Assembly: GCA_963662155.1 (NCBI GenBank)
Contig: OY759273.1
Span: 28,682,566 to 28,746,565, forward strand
DNA: 64,000 bases
Source of the DNA: Lamellibrachia columna
Lineage: Eukaryota > Annelida > Polychaeta > Sabellida > Siboglinidae
Direction of reading: 5' to 3'
A model generated the notes under the pieces. It searched no databases. It was not told where the DNA came from and saw only the letters and a program-made list of their open reading frames with translations. A program made the position numbers and the translations under genes. This document shows, piece after piece, positions 22,168 through 36,622 of the stretch (position 1 is the first letter of the stretch; the number at the start of each line of letters is the position of its first letter).

Positions 22168-25100
22168 CTACATAGTTGATTGTTGTAGAGGTTTTGTGGT
22201 GCGTCGGCGCGAGTATATGAACGCCATGCCATGTGTGCGCATGTGTGCACGCTTTGCACTCTCATCATCAAATTGTTTGTAGCAAACTGTGCATTCAAGC
22301 GGGTTAACGGACGCAGGCAAACTGACCGTCATCGGTATAGGGGGCGGCACTGATCTGGCAAATGTCCCGAACATGAGTTCATCATCTTCCTCCTCCTCTT
22401 TCGTGTCAACCAAGGGCACATTCAGGTCAATGCCAGCCTCCTTGTTGTATCGCTCGAAGTCTCGCACACGGTGCACCATGAACAGATGGCGTCGCAGTGA
22501 AGGTCGAACAGTGAAACAAAGTCCGCACTCGTGACACTGCCACGGATTGTCGCGCGTGCGATGCTTAGCGATGTGGTCGACAAAAGTGGCGCGATCTTCA
22601 CCACTGAAGTCACACTTGGCACACACAAACTTTGAGTCGCTGTCGGTTTTCAGCCGTTTCACTGCAGGTGTCACTGGCGAGATGGTTTTGGTGGTGCCCT
22701 CTGCACCACTCGAGTCCGACAACGACAACCGCTTCAGGTCAAGGTTGTTCTTTGGAATGCGGTGCACAGTGGCGAGATGCTTGATGAGCACACTCCGTTT
22801 CTTGAAGTTTCTGCCCAAGTCGTCGTCGTTGCACAACCAGCAGGTGAACACAGGTGGTACCACTGCCTTCTTCCCTTCATGAACGTCTGCGATGTGTCGC
22901 TTCACATCAACCCCATTCTCGTACGTCAGTCCGCACAGGTGGCACGGGAACTGGGGTATGATTCCATGTTTGGCTCGCAGGTGGCATGTCAGCTCGGAAT
23001 GTTCTGTGAAGTTTTCACTGCACACCGAGCAATTGAATTCCGACATCGGTTCGACGTACTCGTTCGCTTCGCAGCTCGCTTCATCAGAACTCCTAACCCC
23101 GTCCTCAGACTTGTATGCGAGGGACGCACCGCTGGAGTTGCCGTTGTGAACGAGCTGGTGTTTGAGTAACTTTGCGGCTGAGGGGAATTCTTGACAGCAT
23201 TGGTTGCATTGCCACAGCTTAAACACTGGGTCTTTTGCGACGTCTGGGCGACACTCCGCCTTGTGCGCCACTAACAACTTTCCAGCCATCTCCTCCCCAC
23301 AAACATTACACATGCTCAACATGTGTTTGAATGCGTGCGTCATCTCCATGTGCTTGATTAAATCGTACTTTGTCACACACACCTGCGTGCACTGGAGACA
23401 GCGAAAGACGTATCGCATCGAGCCCCACAGAACCTCCTGGTGGCTCTTTGCCAAGTGAGCGGTGAGATCAGGACGGCGCTGGAACACCGTGTCACAGTAG
23501 CTGCACTTGATGATATGCTGCATACTTGCGACCGACTCGTGCACGGCCACGTTGTGTTTCTCAAATCCGTCAGCCGTTCGGAATGCCATCGGGCACGACA
23601 GGCATTTGTAGTAGTTCGACGCGTGCTTCGCGACAACATGATTGATGTAGCCAGACTCCGAGGTGAAGTGTGACTTGCATGTGTCGCACGTGAAGCGGAC
23701 AGTGCGACTGAAGTGTAAGCAGCGCCACCTGACGTGCTTAAAGAAGACGTCATAGCTGCCGCGGATCAGCTCGCCGCACTCGGGACAAACGTACGGCTGC
23801 TGCTTGCTATGGATGCGTCGGTGGGCATGGAAACGACACGGGTTGCGCATAACCATCTGGCACTTGTCGCAGCGGTACAGTCGCGGGCCGACCTTCCCGT
23901 TGAGGTGGTGCTGCAGTAGACCCTGTGATGGATACACCATGCGACACTCAATACAGACAAATTTATTCTTCATGACCGGGGATTTCTTTTGACCCTGTGG
24001 TTCCATACTGTCACGTACACTTTGTTTAGATGGTTCAATCTGCGATACATTTGTCTGTGACACTACATTTGTCTGAGATACTACACTTGTCTGAGATACT
24101 ACACTTGTCTGAGATACTACATTTGTCAGTGACACTACACTTATCTGCGATACTATATTTGCACTATTGGTGGCAATGGATTGTGCAGAACTGGACGCCG
24201 TTGTTAATGTTAACGGGTCATTGCTGCAGACTGACCAATAGATGGCCGGCATGGAATGTTGTGGCAGTGGCGCCACCTTGGCGCGAAGCAGTCCGACAAC
24301 ATCGAGCGAGCCGGGGCGGTGTGAACGCATGTGCATGAGGAATGCGCAGTGGTTGTAGAAGAGCAGCTGTGTCTTGCACGAGCCACAGTGTATGCGGATC
24401 GACAAGCTCATGCGCTTCAGGTGCTGCGCCAGGCTGCGTGCATGACAGAACGTGTCATGGCATTCGCTGCAGGAGAACGTCTTCGGTGGCGCGCCATCAA
24501 ACAGCTGTGGCGGCGGCGACGGACATCTGTAGGTGGGCACTGAGTCAGGCCGCGACAATGCCTTGCTCACGACACCCGCCACATTTGACCCCGACACTTG
24601 CCTTGTCCTGCCCCTACGTGGGGCCTGTTTCGCCGCCACTGAGGCAGGCACAATGGTAACAGTTTGAACTTTTGACTGCCCGGCTATGAACTGTTGCTGA
24701 GTGACGCTGGTGCCAGTGCAGGACACCAACATGTAGGGGCGTGTGACTGCATTAAATGGCAGGGTGGTCACCCCATCACTGGCCGAATTATTGCCAACAG
24801 ATGGCGCCAGCATCACAGATGTCTCAGATCTAGATCCAGTCCCTTGCGTGTGCTTCCACATGGAATTTGCTGGAAATACCAATCTTGCTGCATTACCGCC
24901 TACTGCTAGAGCACCATGACCACCAGGGGGCAGCACCCGCACCGTGACTGTTTTAATCGGAAGACTTGAAAGGCTAGAAGACTTACGCGGACGTCCTGGT
25001 TTTGACAATGATTCTTTGCTCACTGTGTTTTGCAACAAATGGCGTGCCAAATGCGGAGCCCTAACTGGATTCACAGCCACTGGCTGGGACACGACCTGAG

Positions 25101-26997
25101 TTTGACCTCTAGTGACCTGACCTTGACCTTCAGCAGTCGCATTATCGTAGCCGGTGTCCAGTTTCTCTTTCTTTATCACAATCGTGTCCGGGCCGGCATA
25201 TCTCCGCTTGGTAATTTTTGAACTGGAAATGATCAAATCCATATCGGGTTCATCTGTACTAGCTGCGCTTGGACAATTACCGTCACCATCGAGACTAGTT
25301 CTTGCAGGACTCGCCAGGTGGCCTACTACACCATCACTGACAGTGGCGCTCATAGGAAAAGCACTTTTTGCAACAGTAACGCTCAACCTCTCGTTGCTCT
25401 TGTTGGCGACAGTGATGACATTGGTGCATGCAGCAGGACTACTCAAGGGAACGTCACAAACGGATGCGGTGACATTCATCAGGTCAGTGTCACTGTCATC
25501 GCCAGCACACAACTGAGCAGCAGACAATATGCTCGACACATTTCCTGGGGACGACACTGCATTGTCAGTGTCACTTTGTGACAAAACTGACACGTCCTGC
25601 GACAGAAGATTATGATGTTGATTCTTGACTCTTTCAGTGTTGCTCGTGTCACTGTCACGGTTCAGTGATTTGGTGACTTTAGCACTGACTGTTGATATGT
25701 TGTCCTGTGGTACAATAAAAGTGTCACTAATCTGTGACATGTCAACAGGGTTGGAATTTGTCATACCTGGAGAGACGGTGTCACCGACACAGAACGACAC
25801 TTGGACTCTCCCAGTGCTGTGTCGGTTTGGTGACCTGGTGACATCGATACTCCCAGTGCTCTGTTGGTCTGGTGACCTGGTGACATCAATACTCCCAGTG
25901 CTGTGTTGGTCTGGTGACTTTGCAACATTGACACTCTCAGAAGTATATCGGTCCAGTGACGTGGTAACATCGACACTGCATGATAGTAACAACTTAGAAG
26001 CATCGTCACTCAGAGTGTTGATGACTCTGTGACTTGATGCCTCAACCCTGTCACTTGACGAGGTAGTGACACTAAGGACACTGGCCATAATGTCAAAGTC
26101 ACCAGTGTGGTCTTCTTGCTGCATCACCGTCGAACCTCCACCTGCGTCATCACACTTCGACACAACAACATCTGCATCCCCATCAATGGAACCGCTTATA
26201 CTTTCATCCATTCTTTTTTCCATCGAGTTAGATTCCACATTCTGTGTGGTTCCCGATTTTTCGCTCCCCGATCTGTCGATCGCAGTATGTGCGGTTGACC
26301 CAGCGGTTGACAATGGTGACGTCCCTGTGTCATCAGTGTCGGCGATCCTCTTGACAAGACGCACAGTCACCGGCGGTGACGTGTTGAGATTCATTTCATC
26401 GACGACCGAGTGTTTCAAAGGCGGTCTTCTTAGTTCATCTATGGAATGTGTTTTCCCCAACGACATCTGATTGTGGTCAGAGTTCTCCCGATTCTCTGAA
26501 GCTGGCACTGGTGACATCCTGGCTTCTCTACGATGGTCATCTTCCAAGGGGGTAACAACGGGAACTGGTTGGAAAGACGGGGCATCACTGTCACTTCCAT
26601 CATTGACCATCCTTTCTTTCGTAGGACACAGATGATTGGTGGCTCCCCCTATGTTGCAGTCAGCGTGACTTGCGCTACCCTCCATGTCAGTCGTAGGCCT
26701 GCCCTCTTGAACACTGTCACTTTCGATACAGTCCCCCATGACGATATTTTTTGGCCCGTTCAAATTGGCATCACCGATCGACTGATCCAATAAATCTCCC
26801 CCTTGGCGATGCTCAAATGTTGAATTCTGTTCACTCTTCCCCATATTTATTGCGACTGTCTTGTCGTAAATGACAATGTTTTCTGCACTCGTTTCTTGGC
26901 TGCCTCTGTCAGTCTCCTCACTTTCGTGCGAATCTTCAAAATCATCACATTTACTCATTTCGACACCAGGTGTCACTATCAGTCCACATGCTGACAT
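22168..26997 (-). CDS. C2H2 zinc-finger protein of the ZNF592/ZNF687/ZNF532 family
   Basis: A single 1609-residue open frame. Residues 1-830 are Ser/Thr/Asp-rich and probably disordered, with a repeated SPDQxSTGSIDVTR block (about 345-410). Zinc fingers start near residue 836 (FSCSECHDTF). After a linker with heptad-like VVSQTSVVSQT repeats, a cluster runs from about 1010 (FVCIECRMVY) to 1516, with a last finger near 1567 (LECTVCYKQF). The features CPECGELIRGSYDVFFKHVR, CLSCPMAFRTADGFEKH and CGLCFTVRPSLRRHLFMVHR match the vertebrate ZNF592/687/532 pattern; those proteins work as nuclear cofactors with ZMYND8. Start: the first ATG at 26997 lies 5 bases after a possible acceptor (GATGCAG|GTGGT), so an upstream exon could add residues. 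Nuclear role is inferred from the family. Confidence 0.8.
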   Translation of the reverse strand: MSACGLIVTPGVEMSKCDDFEDSHESEETDRGSQETSAENIVIYDKTVAINMGKSEQNSTFEHRQGGDLLDQSIGDANLNGPKNIVMGDCIESDSVQEGRPTTDMEGSASHADCNIGGATNHLCPTKERMVNDGSDSDAPSFQPVPVVTPLEDDHRREARMSPVPASENRENSDHNQMSLGKTHSIDELRRPPLKHSVVDEMNLNTSPPVTVRLVKRIADTDDTGTSPLSTAGSTAHTAIDRSGSEKSGTTQNVESNSMEKRMDESISGSIDGDADVVVSKCDDAGGGSTVMQQEDHTGDFDIMASVLSVTTSSSDRVEASSHRVINTLSDDASKLLLSCSVDVTTSLDRYTSESVNVAKSPDQHSTGSIDVTRSPDQQSTGSIDVTRSPNRHSTGRVQVSFCVGDTVSPGMTNSNPVDMSQISDTFIVPQDNISTVSAKVTKSLNRDSDTSNTERVKNQHHNLLSQDVSVLSQSDTDNAVSSPGNVSSILSAAQLCAGDDSDTDLMNVTASVCDVPLSSPAACTNVITVANKSNERLSVTVAKSAFPMSATVSDGVVGHLASPARTSLDGDGNCPSAASTDEPDMDLIISSSKITKRRYAGPDTIVIKKEKLDTGYDNATAEGQGQVTRGQTQVVSQPVAVNPVRAPHLARHLLQNTVSKESLSKPGRPRKSSSLSSLPIKTVTVRVLPPGGHGALAVGGNAARLVFPANSMWKHTQGTGSRSETSVMLAPSVGNNSASDGVTTLPFNAVTRPYMLVSCTGTSVTQQQFIAGQSKVQTVTIVPASVAAKQAPRRGRTRQVSGSNVAGVVSKALSRPDSVPTYRCPSPPPQLFDGAPPKTFSCSECHDTFCHARSLAQHLKRMSLSIRIHCGSCKTQLLFYNHCAFLMHMRSHRPGSLDVVGLLRAKVAPLPQHSMPAIYWSVCSNDPLTLTTASSSAQSIATNSANIVSQISVVSLTNVVSQTSVVSQTSVVSQTNVVSQTNVSQIEPSKQSVRDSMEPQGQKKSPVMKNKFVCIECRMVYPSQGLLQHHLNGKVGPRLYRCDKCQMVMRNPCRFHAHRRIHSKQQPYVCPECGELIRGSYDVFFKHVRWRCLHFSRTVRFTCDTCKSHFTSESGYINHVVAKHASNYYKCLSCPMAFRTADGFEKHNVAVHESVASMQHIIKCSYCDTVFQRRPDLTAHLAKSHQEVLWGSMRYVFRCLQCTQVCVTKYDLIKHMEMTHAFKHMLSMCNVCGEEMAGKLLVAHKAECRPDVAKDPVFKLWQCNQCCQEFPSAAKLLKHQLVHNGNSSGASLAYKSEDGVRSSDEASCEANEYVEPMSEFNCSVCSENFTEHSELTCHLRAKHGIIPQFPCHLCGLTYENGVDVKRHIADVHEGKKAVVPPVFTCWLCNDDDLGRNFKKRSVLIKHLATVHRIPKNNLDLKRLSLSDSSGAEGTTKTISPVTPAVKRLKTDSDSKFVCAKCDFSGEDRATFVDHIAKHRTRDNPWQCHECGLCFTVRPSLRRHLFMVHRVRDFERYNKEAGIDLNVPLVDTKEEEEDDELMFGTFARSVPPPIPMTVSLPASVNPLECTVCYKQFDDESAKRAHMRTHGMAFIYSRRRTTKPLQQSTM

Positions 26998-27149
26998 ACC
27001 ACCTGCATCAACACTGCTTTAAATAATGTCTTCTGTGAAGGTAAGACCCTGTCTCGGATAGCTCCTTGAGAGAGGAGACTGGCTTCTTGACCTCCCTGTC
27101 ATAGTGCCACAGTAAGTGTTGTATCCATGTCATAGTGACAACAATAAGT

Positions 27150-27725
27150 GCTGACTCGAACACAGATGGTTGTCTTCATTCTCTCCACCATACGCCCCAT
27201 CCTGAAACAAAACCCATCGCAATCAATGAACACGACTCAACTGGTGGAAGAATCAAATATCATTAAAACCTTGCACACTCTTGCAAATTTCAAATGTCGA
27301 CTAGACTCATTTCTTTTGAACCACATTTTAATTATCTTGCAGACAAATACTGCAGTTGTTGTACTCATTGTAAATGAATAATAAATATTTTCTGTACTCT
27401 TATTCACATTAGTTAGCAATGTTTTAAAAACTTAATTTGACTATTTAATATAGTACAAAATACTTGTTTTTTTATTTTATTATTTATGTATTATTATTTA
27501 TGTATTATATTATTATTTATGTATATTTAATTTATTAATTATTATTTTATTATTCTTACAATGCTATATTTTGCTATATAATATTTATTTTTAAATAATC
27601 AGTATTAGTACAAGTATTTCACAATTTTAGACCATGTTAGTCATTTTGAACTTGAAGCCCCAAGAGCAATCTTGGATCTAGCTAGCGCTATACCAAATAA
27701 AATATATTATTATTATTATTATGAG
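27150..27725 (+). mobile_element. LINE 3' fragment with (ATT)n tail
   Basis: At 27240-27320 the + strand reads LANFKCRLDSFLLNHIL, the style of the last residues of a non-LTR reverse transcriptase ORF. The segment ends in AGCGCTATACCAAATAAAAT and an ATT microsatellite tail near 27705-27720. Everything upstream is missing. Confidence 0.45.
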
Positions 27726-28048
27726 AAAAAGAATATTATTTTCACCATAGAAAATGAACTGGTTCCTACCAACGGTGACAGTTCTGTAGTTTCCCTGTCA
27801 CCAATTGTGACACTGCTTCGGTGCTAGATACTAACATGTAGATTGTAAAAAAAAAGTCACATATGCATAAAAAATTACACTAAAGAGGTCATATACATGG
27901 GTAGGGCAGATATGTATCAAAACGTTCGTTGAAAGTAACTTCCAATAATTTAAATTACGAGTTATGCCAAGTTTTATCACCTTTAGTAAATAACAATAAT
28001 GGCCAACTGAAATTGAAAAGCATAATACCACACACTTGACACACCTCA

Positions 28049-28049
28049 A

Positions 28050-28126
<77 letters not shown>
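28049..28126. repeat. (AT)n microsatellite
   Basis: About 78 bp of pure AT dinucleotide followed by TGCATGCGTG runs. Confidence 0.95.
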
Positions 28127-28129
<3 letters not shown>

Positions 28130-28309
28130 CATGCGTGCGTGCATGTGTGTGTGCATATGTGCGTGCATATACCAGGTATGTAGTAAAGCCAAAATATGCT
28201 AATATTACAAATGGTATGTTTTTTAAGAAATGAGTTCACTCCAGTTGTTAATATGTGTTCAAGTGAGTCGTGTCTTGGGGCATTATGCTTTTCAATTTCA
28301 GTTGGCCAT

Positions 28310-28317
28310 TACACACA

Positions 28318-28382
<65 letters not shown>

Positions 28383-28392
28383 GTATATATAT
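28310..28392. repeat. (CA)n-(TA)n compound microsatellite
   Basis: A CA run passes directly into a TA run. It explains the short frames on either strand. Confidence 0.95.
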
Positions 28393-28589
28393 ACATTGTC
28401 AAGCATTCACTTCCCAAATATTGTCAATGTGCTGGTTAAAGATACTGTAGTCATTTATTTAGTGTGAATAGCCAGGGTTAATCTGTAAAATTCCTATTGA
28501 TCTCTAGTCTCACACAGATGAGATCCGCAACTCAGTATTACATTAATCAATTTATCATCGATGAAAGTGAAATTCATTAATGCTATATA

Positions 28590-28778
28590 CAGTGGACTCC
28601 ACTTAACAGAATCACTTGGGGCCAGAACAACTTGACTCTGTTAAGCGGCTGTTTCTCTTAAGCGGCACACTTTAATACAGCAGGAATATGGAATGATTCT
28701 GTTCCAGCCAATATATTTGAATGTAGACACTAAGAAGTGGATTCTGTTATCCATGATTCTGTTAAACGAAGACCACAG
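28590..28778. mobile_element. pogo/Tigger-like MITE
   Basis: The ends CAGTGGACTCCACTTAACAG and, in reverse, CTGTGGTCTTCGTTTAACAG form inverted repeats with TA on both sides (28588-28589, 28779-28780). The element is 189 bp and has no coding capacity. Related copies lie at 50902 and 53267. Confidence 0.75.
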
Positions 28779-28779
28779 T

Positions 28780-29980
28780 ATAGCCAAAGCATTTCTGTAG
28801 ACAAACTGCCTGAATAACACCAAACCAATTCTATGCGCCAAAATCACACAGTGTTGAACAGGTACATCATGCAGATCCATACTCACACATTTAACCAGTG
28901 GCACAACCAACAATCTCACCTTAGACATGATAAATTCTGCCAGACCAATTAATTGCCTGCATGTTGCAGCACAAAGCCATGTTTGACCCAGAATGTCATT
29001 GAGTGAGGAGAATTTGGAATACAATCATTGCATTCACGAAAAACTGTGCTATTTATTTATGTAAATAACACTCCTGACATAACCCAGAGACTTACATGTA
29101 TCCTATACTGTCTTAGAACATAACACTGGTATAATCTCAATGTCAATTATTATATGATGCCATGGATAAATTCACATTTCACTTGTTAGACAGGTCAAAC
29201 AAGGAATATCTGTCTGTATGTCAGGTCTGTCTATAAATAAAACATCTCACAACATGGTGAAACTGAATGGATCACTCCCCAACTTTTAATAACAATTAAT
29301 TATGTGTCAAAGATTTAATGAACCAGAAAAACAGTTTCGCTAATTAATAAAAATCAAAAACATTTGTGCGGTTCTTATTATATATGTACATGTATTAAAA
29401 CATTAGAACATGCAAGCAACCAGTTCCTTTTTTCCACAATCTGAAGTAAATCATCGTAAACAGCTACGATTTTTTAATAGATAAACTATAAACATTTCAG
29501 AAGCAACATAATTCCACATTGTCTAGACATTTTTTTATATCATGAACAATCTAATTACAATACAATAAAAATTAAATAATTTTGTTCGGAACATCCCGGG
29601 ATGATCCCTCACTTTTCGCCTGGGATGTGGTTAAATTTGAATCCTAACTGATATGTCCAGCCATAACTCTATGGATCACCACTATTAAATTTGACCACCT
29701 TGAACTGATTTGAAATAATTTGTTTATGTTTACGTTGCCACACAGTTCTCATGGTTTACTTTCCTATAATTATGCAAATGAAGATTTTTAACAAATTGTG
29801 CACATTGGAATGCATGTTTTTATTATTTAACAACTAGGCGAGTACAAGCATTTGAAATGAAATGCTTCGTTTGTTACAATGAACACAAAACTAATGAATA
29901 TGTGAGACAAGATGCAAAAGTGGACTCCCTTGCCAGAAAGCTAGAGCCCGGCACTTCAAACCGCACTTCAAAAACCATCC
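28780..29980. other. Intergenic stretch with no recognised feature
   Basis: AT-rich sequence with no supported gene, RNA or repeat. Confidence 0.5.
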
Positions 29981-29984
29981 TGCA

Positions 29985-30115
29985 ACTTACAAGGCACCCT
30001 GGAGGGCAAGAGAAAATGGGGCCGCCAGAAGAAAAACTGACTGGACAACATTAAGGAATGGACCAATCTACCTCTACCATCCCCGCTACACACGGCAGAA
30101 GACAGACCTAGACTT
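29985..30115 (+). mobile_element. LINE ORF2 C-terminal fragment
   Basis: One frame reads LEGKRKWGRQKKN, a stop, then LDNIKEWTNLPLPSPLHTAE, the recognisable tail of a LINE reverse transcriptase ORF. It is a decayed fragment joined to SINE sequence on its right. Confidence 0.6.
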
Positions 30116-30228
30116 GTTCATTCCAACACCAATTAAACTTCTCTGAGAAGCATTCAGCCATGGTACAATTACTGCATCAAGACTATCCGTTCACATATCA
30201 GTATATCCATCAGTCTGTAGCCAGGTAT
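30115..30228 (-). mobile_element. SINE fragment
   Basis: GTTCATTCCAACACCAATTA and the following text to CTGTAGCCAGG match the middle of the SINE at 58180-58280. The tRNA-like head is missing. Confidence 0.6.
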
Positions 30229-30229
30229 G

Positions 30230-33027
<2,798 letters not shown>

Positions 33028-33035
33028 TTTTTAAG

Positions 33036-33405
33036 CAGGGTAGTTTGATTTAAATCATTTGATTTAAATCATTGATTTAAATCATGATTTAAATCGCAAA
33101 AAAAATAATAAATCATTGATTTGTTTTTGTTTTTTACTCCCGGTTTTTTAATCGCTGATTTATATGAATTTAATACAAATAATTGTTTACAAGCATCGAG
33201 ATCAACAAAGTTTTGTGTGTTTTTTAATACAAAAGCACAAAGTGCGCACACTTGTGTAGCTGTGTTGACACCAGATAGCCTGATAGTAATTTTTTTATGA
33301 CATTGTGTATACCAGATTTTAAAAAATCCAATAAATAAAAAAAATCTGATTTAAAAAAAAATCCTATTTTTTTTATTTTTTATAAATCATGATTTTTTTC
33401 AACCG
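33036..33405. mobile_element. hAT-type MITE with GATTTAAATC repeats
   Basis: The left end CAGGGTAGTTTGATTTAAAT is followed by four GATTTAAATC palindromes. The right end reads TCATGATTTTTTTCAACCG. The flanks TTTTTAAG (33028-33035) and TTTTTTAG (33406-33413) are an 8-bp target duplication with one difference. Confidence 0.7.
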
Positions 33406-33413
33406 TTTTTTAG

Positions 33414-34839
33414 AGAAATGACATAGGAGAAAACCTTAAAATGTAGCTCATGGTCATTCACAGCATAATCAGACTCTTAGCCAGGAGGAATGAATTAAAT
33501 TCGTCTTGCTAGCATTCCAATTTTTTTGCAATTTTATGCTGTCTCAACTACAAAATCTTTTAAATTGGTTTACACATTTAATGAGATCTCTCTACACATA
33601 ATAGTACTTTTCAAACCATAATTATGTCACTGGTGTTTTGGGTTTAATCAGCCAGATTTCCACAGTGATTCCTCTTTCATAAGCAGCGATTGTTACAGCA
33701 AAGCAGGTTAGTCTAAACTTATTCCAACAACAGCTGAAACAATAACTGATTAAGAGATTTACTGGTTACTAATAATAAAACAGATTTGCAAACACAACTA
33801 CAAAACACCAGGGCCACCTTGCTTAGTATTTTGTCACAAAAACATAAACATGTTTATAACACCAAACCAAATGAAACCGGAATGTACATGCTATAAACAG
33901 ATTCAAGCATGTTGTGCAGAGAGCAATACACAGGAACAGCACCGTGGCAACTGTATCAGTTATTCAGAAGTGCACCAGCAGGGTGAGGAGAATTTGACGA
34001 GCAATCAGCTACAGCTGTGCATGTAAATTTTAAAGCGGACATCTTTGTACAGTAACCTCAGTAGATATGTTAATCAAGTTTCCGCTTCCTTAACAATAGT
34101 GTCTGCATTATACATATTATATTATTGGTTTTAAATGACAGTCAAGAGATAAGAACACATAATTCTTTCAACACCTAAACATTTTGTCTCCCTTAACCGG
34201 CTTGTGTTCATAGACAATGGCCACAGGGTCACAATACTACAATTACTATTGTTCACAATGAACAGTAAATATATTCACTTTCCTGTTTCATCAGTAAGTT
34301 TGGCATCATGACTTCTTGACAAATTATGCCAGTATTACTATACTATCACGCATTTGTGCAACTTACAATATCTTTAGTCACTAATCCGAAACATGATTTA
34401 TGCATCATTACAAACTGAATCATCAGTGTGTACATCTTAGTATCAATCGACCCTAGACGTTATTTTACCTGTTTGGTTCAATGCTACAACTGTAAATTGT
34501 TTTGCAATATTAGCACATTTTTAATGTAAACGGAATTTGCCATAGTAAAATGGAAAATTTATCATTTCAAACAGAATCTTAAAACAGAATTTACCTTTTT
34601 ATCAGCGTCAGTGTCAATCAGTGTCACTGCACATGATATAAGGGAAAGGACCTAGATGATATTTTTTCCATCCCGTATTCCCAACTTTCTACCCACATAC
34701 CATGTGCTAAGTGGGTGGGAAGTTGTACCCAATCTTTATCAGACAACTGGATAGGTCGGTCTCTGGTATTGGAACCTAGGTTGAGTAACTTGGGTTCAAT
34801 TACAATGATCACGGCTAAGAATAAAACTACTGTTGTGGG
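33414..34839. other. Intergenic stretch with no recognised feature
   Basis: No supported gene or mobile element was seen here. Confidence 0.5.
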
Positions 34840-35060
34840 TCGTGTTTGTGACGTCATTGCGGTATGTTTGTGACGTCACTGCAGTATGTGTCCATCGTCA
34901 TTAAGATATGTTTGTGACGTCATTACGATATCGTCGATATGTTTGTGATGTCATTGCAGCATGTTTGTGATGTCATTGCAGCATGTTTGTGACGTCAATG
35001 CAGTGTGTTTGTGACGTAATTACTGTATGTTTGTGACAACATTGCAATGTTTGTGACAAC
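34840..35060. repeat. 22-24-bp minisatellite carrying CRE palindromes
   Basis: About nine units of the form GTATGTTTGTGACGTCATTG. At least four keep the exact TGACGTCA palindrome, the CREB/ATF core site; others have decayed to TGATGTCA or TGACAACA. It lies about 1.6 kb upstream of the first JmjC gene. Regulatory use is only a possibility. Confidence 0.85.
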
Positions 35061-35189
35061 AATGTCTGAAACTGGTAGATTTTAAAATTGAACCCAACCC
35101 TGATTAGACTCACAACCTCTTAGCCACAAGACATATCACTGTTTTACAATATCACTGTATGTGGTACTGTATCACTGTGGTACCATACC

Positions 35190-35345
35190 ACTGTGGGGTG
35201 CAGAAGCAGAGGTTAGAACTTTGGACCATCAGTCGAGAGGACCAGGGTTCAAGTTCACCTGCTGCCATTTCGGATGAGACACAAAAGCATGGGTCCCTTA
35301 ATTCTTCCCGTGTCTATGCCAGGTGAAGTAAATATCCCACATGAG
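35190..35345 (+). mobile_element. tRNA-derived SINE
   Basis: The head GGGGTGCAGAAGCAGAGGTT contains an A-box-like segment. AGGGTTCAAGTTCAC fits a B box 45 bases further on. The body TTTCGGATGAGACACAAAAG resembles SINE bodies common in marine invertebrates. Confidence 0.65.
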
Positions 35346-35639
35346 GGGTAAATGTGTAACCTGTTGTGGACTCACTCTTGTGTAGAAAAGGAAAACTCTA
35401 AAAATAAACCCATCTGCACAACACCAAGTTGGGGCTTGTTGATTACGCAACAGATACAGACTGGCACTGCAGTAATTGTAACTGGTACAATTACGGAGGT
35501 GCCAAGTAACATTGCACAAAAAGCACTTAGATCTACTACTTTTCATGATGTGAAGGGCTGAAGGCGGTACAATATGGTAGGTGAAGATCTGACGCTGCGG
35601 GCATTGCACCGTACGTAGTCGTGAGGAAGGGGTTCTTCC

Positions 35640-36622
35640 CTCTTATTAAATTTTTTGGTATATTTATGTAATTCTGGTGGATTTTCTACATGACATGATA
35701 GTTTGGTAGTATATCTGGATTCTAAACTACTACATTTTTTAACCTTGAAATTGCAGTTTGGAGGTAGATTTTGGTTTGAAAGCAGTAGATCGTGAGAATC
35801 TGCAAAAAATTAATAAAAAGCAGTACATAGTTCTACTGCCAGAGACTTGGCACCTCGGTCTGCAGTTATACACATTATACTAAGTCTATCACACAAACGA
35901 TGCTGGACTTTGTAACGTCCAATTACAAAAAACTTATCATTTCATCATCGATTAGATTTCATATGCCTTAATAAAAACATGCACATTTTAAGTCTACGTA
36001 ATGATTAAAATCAATATAATACACACTATATACGACTATGCAATGCGAGAATACAACATTTGTGTTTGTATATTTTGTTGCGGTGCAATGTCACTTTTAT
36101 GTTCATCTATGTATAATCAGCATTCATCTGATATATTTCTAATAACAAAATATGGATATTGTGGCCCTTCTGTTCTACAATGCATCATTGTCATTGATGG
36201 CAAACTCACACTTAGAGAAGGCTGGCCTCATTCTGAATGTCAAATGTGCAACATTTATTATACTTTTCAACAATAGTTTGTGGCCTGGCATTGTTAAAGA
36301 TTGTACAGATCTCGTTGTGATGTTGTGTGCTGACACTTACTTCTATCTGCCGAAGCTGTAGACGCAGATGAACAATTTTGGGTCAGGCTTTACTAGTTTT
36401 GCACATGTTTGGTATTTAGGCGTGAAGAGCAAGAAGGTCACGTGATGTCACTTTACCCACAATTCTGTATAAAATGGCTTCCTCGTGGTAGCAGCTGGCA
36501 TATTGACGTTACATGTTCGTGGGTGCACACGGTTATTGTGTTGTTGAACTACGGTTTAATTTGCACGCATTTGCACGCATTACTTATTCCTACGAACGAG
36601 CGCATTGGCAGTACAGAATACA
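35640..36622. other. Upstream flank of the first JmjC gene
   Basis: AT-rich, no gene. It contains AAGGTCACGTGATGTCAC near 36434, with an E-box-like CACGTG and a CRE-half, which could be part of the promoter. No TATA box could be assigned with confidence. Confidence 0.35.

Noticed and set aside
22289..26793. Many plus-strand and out-of-frame minus-strand readings inside the zinc-finger gene
   Set aside because: Shadows of the 1609-residue frame, with no domain of their own.
35190..35300. Possible functional tRNA gene
   Set aside because: A- and B-box-like segments are present, but the sequence does not form a full cloverleaf I can draw and it continues into a SINE body.
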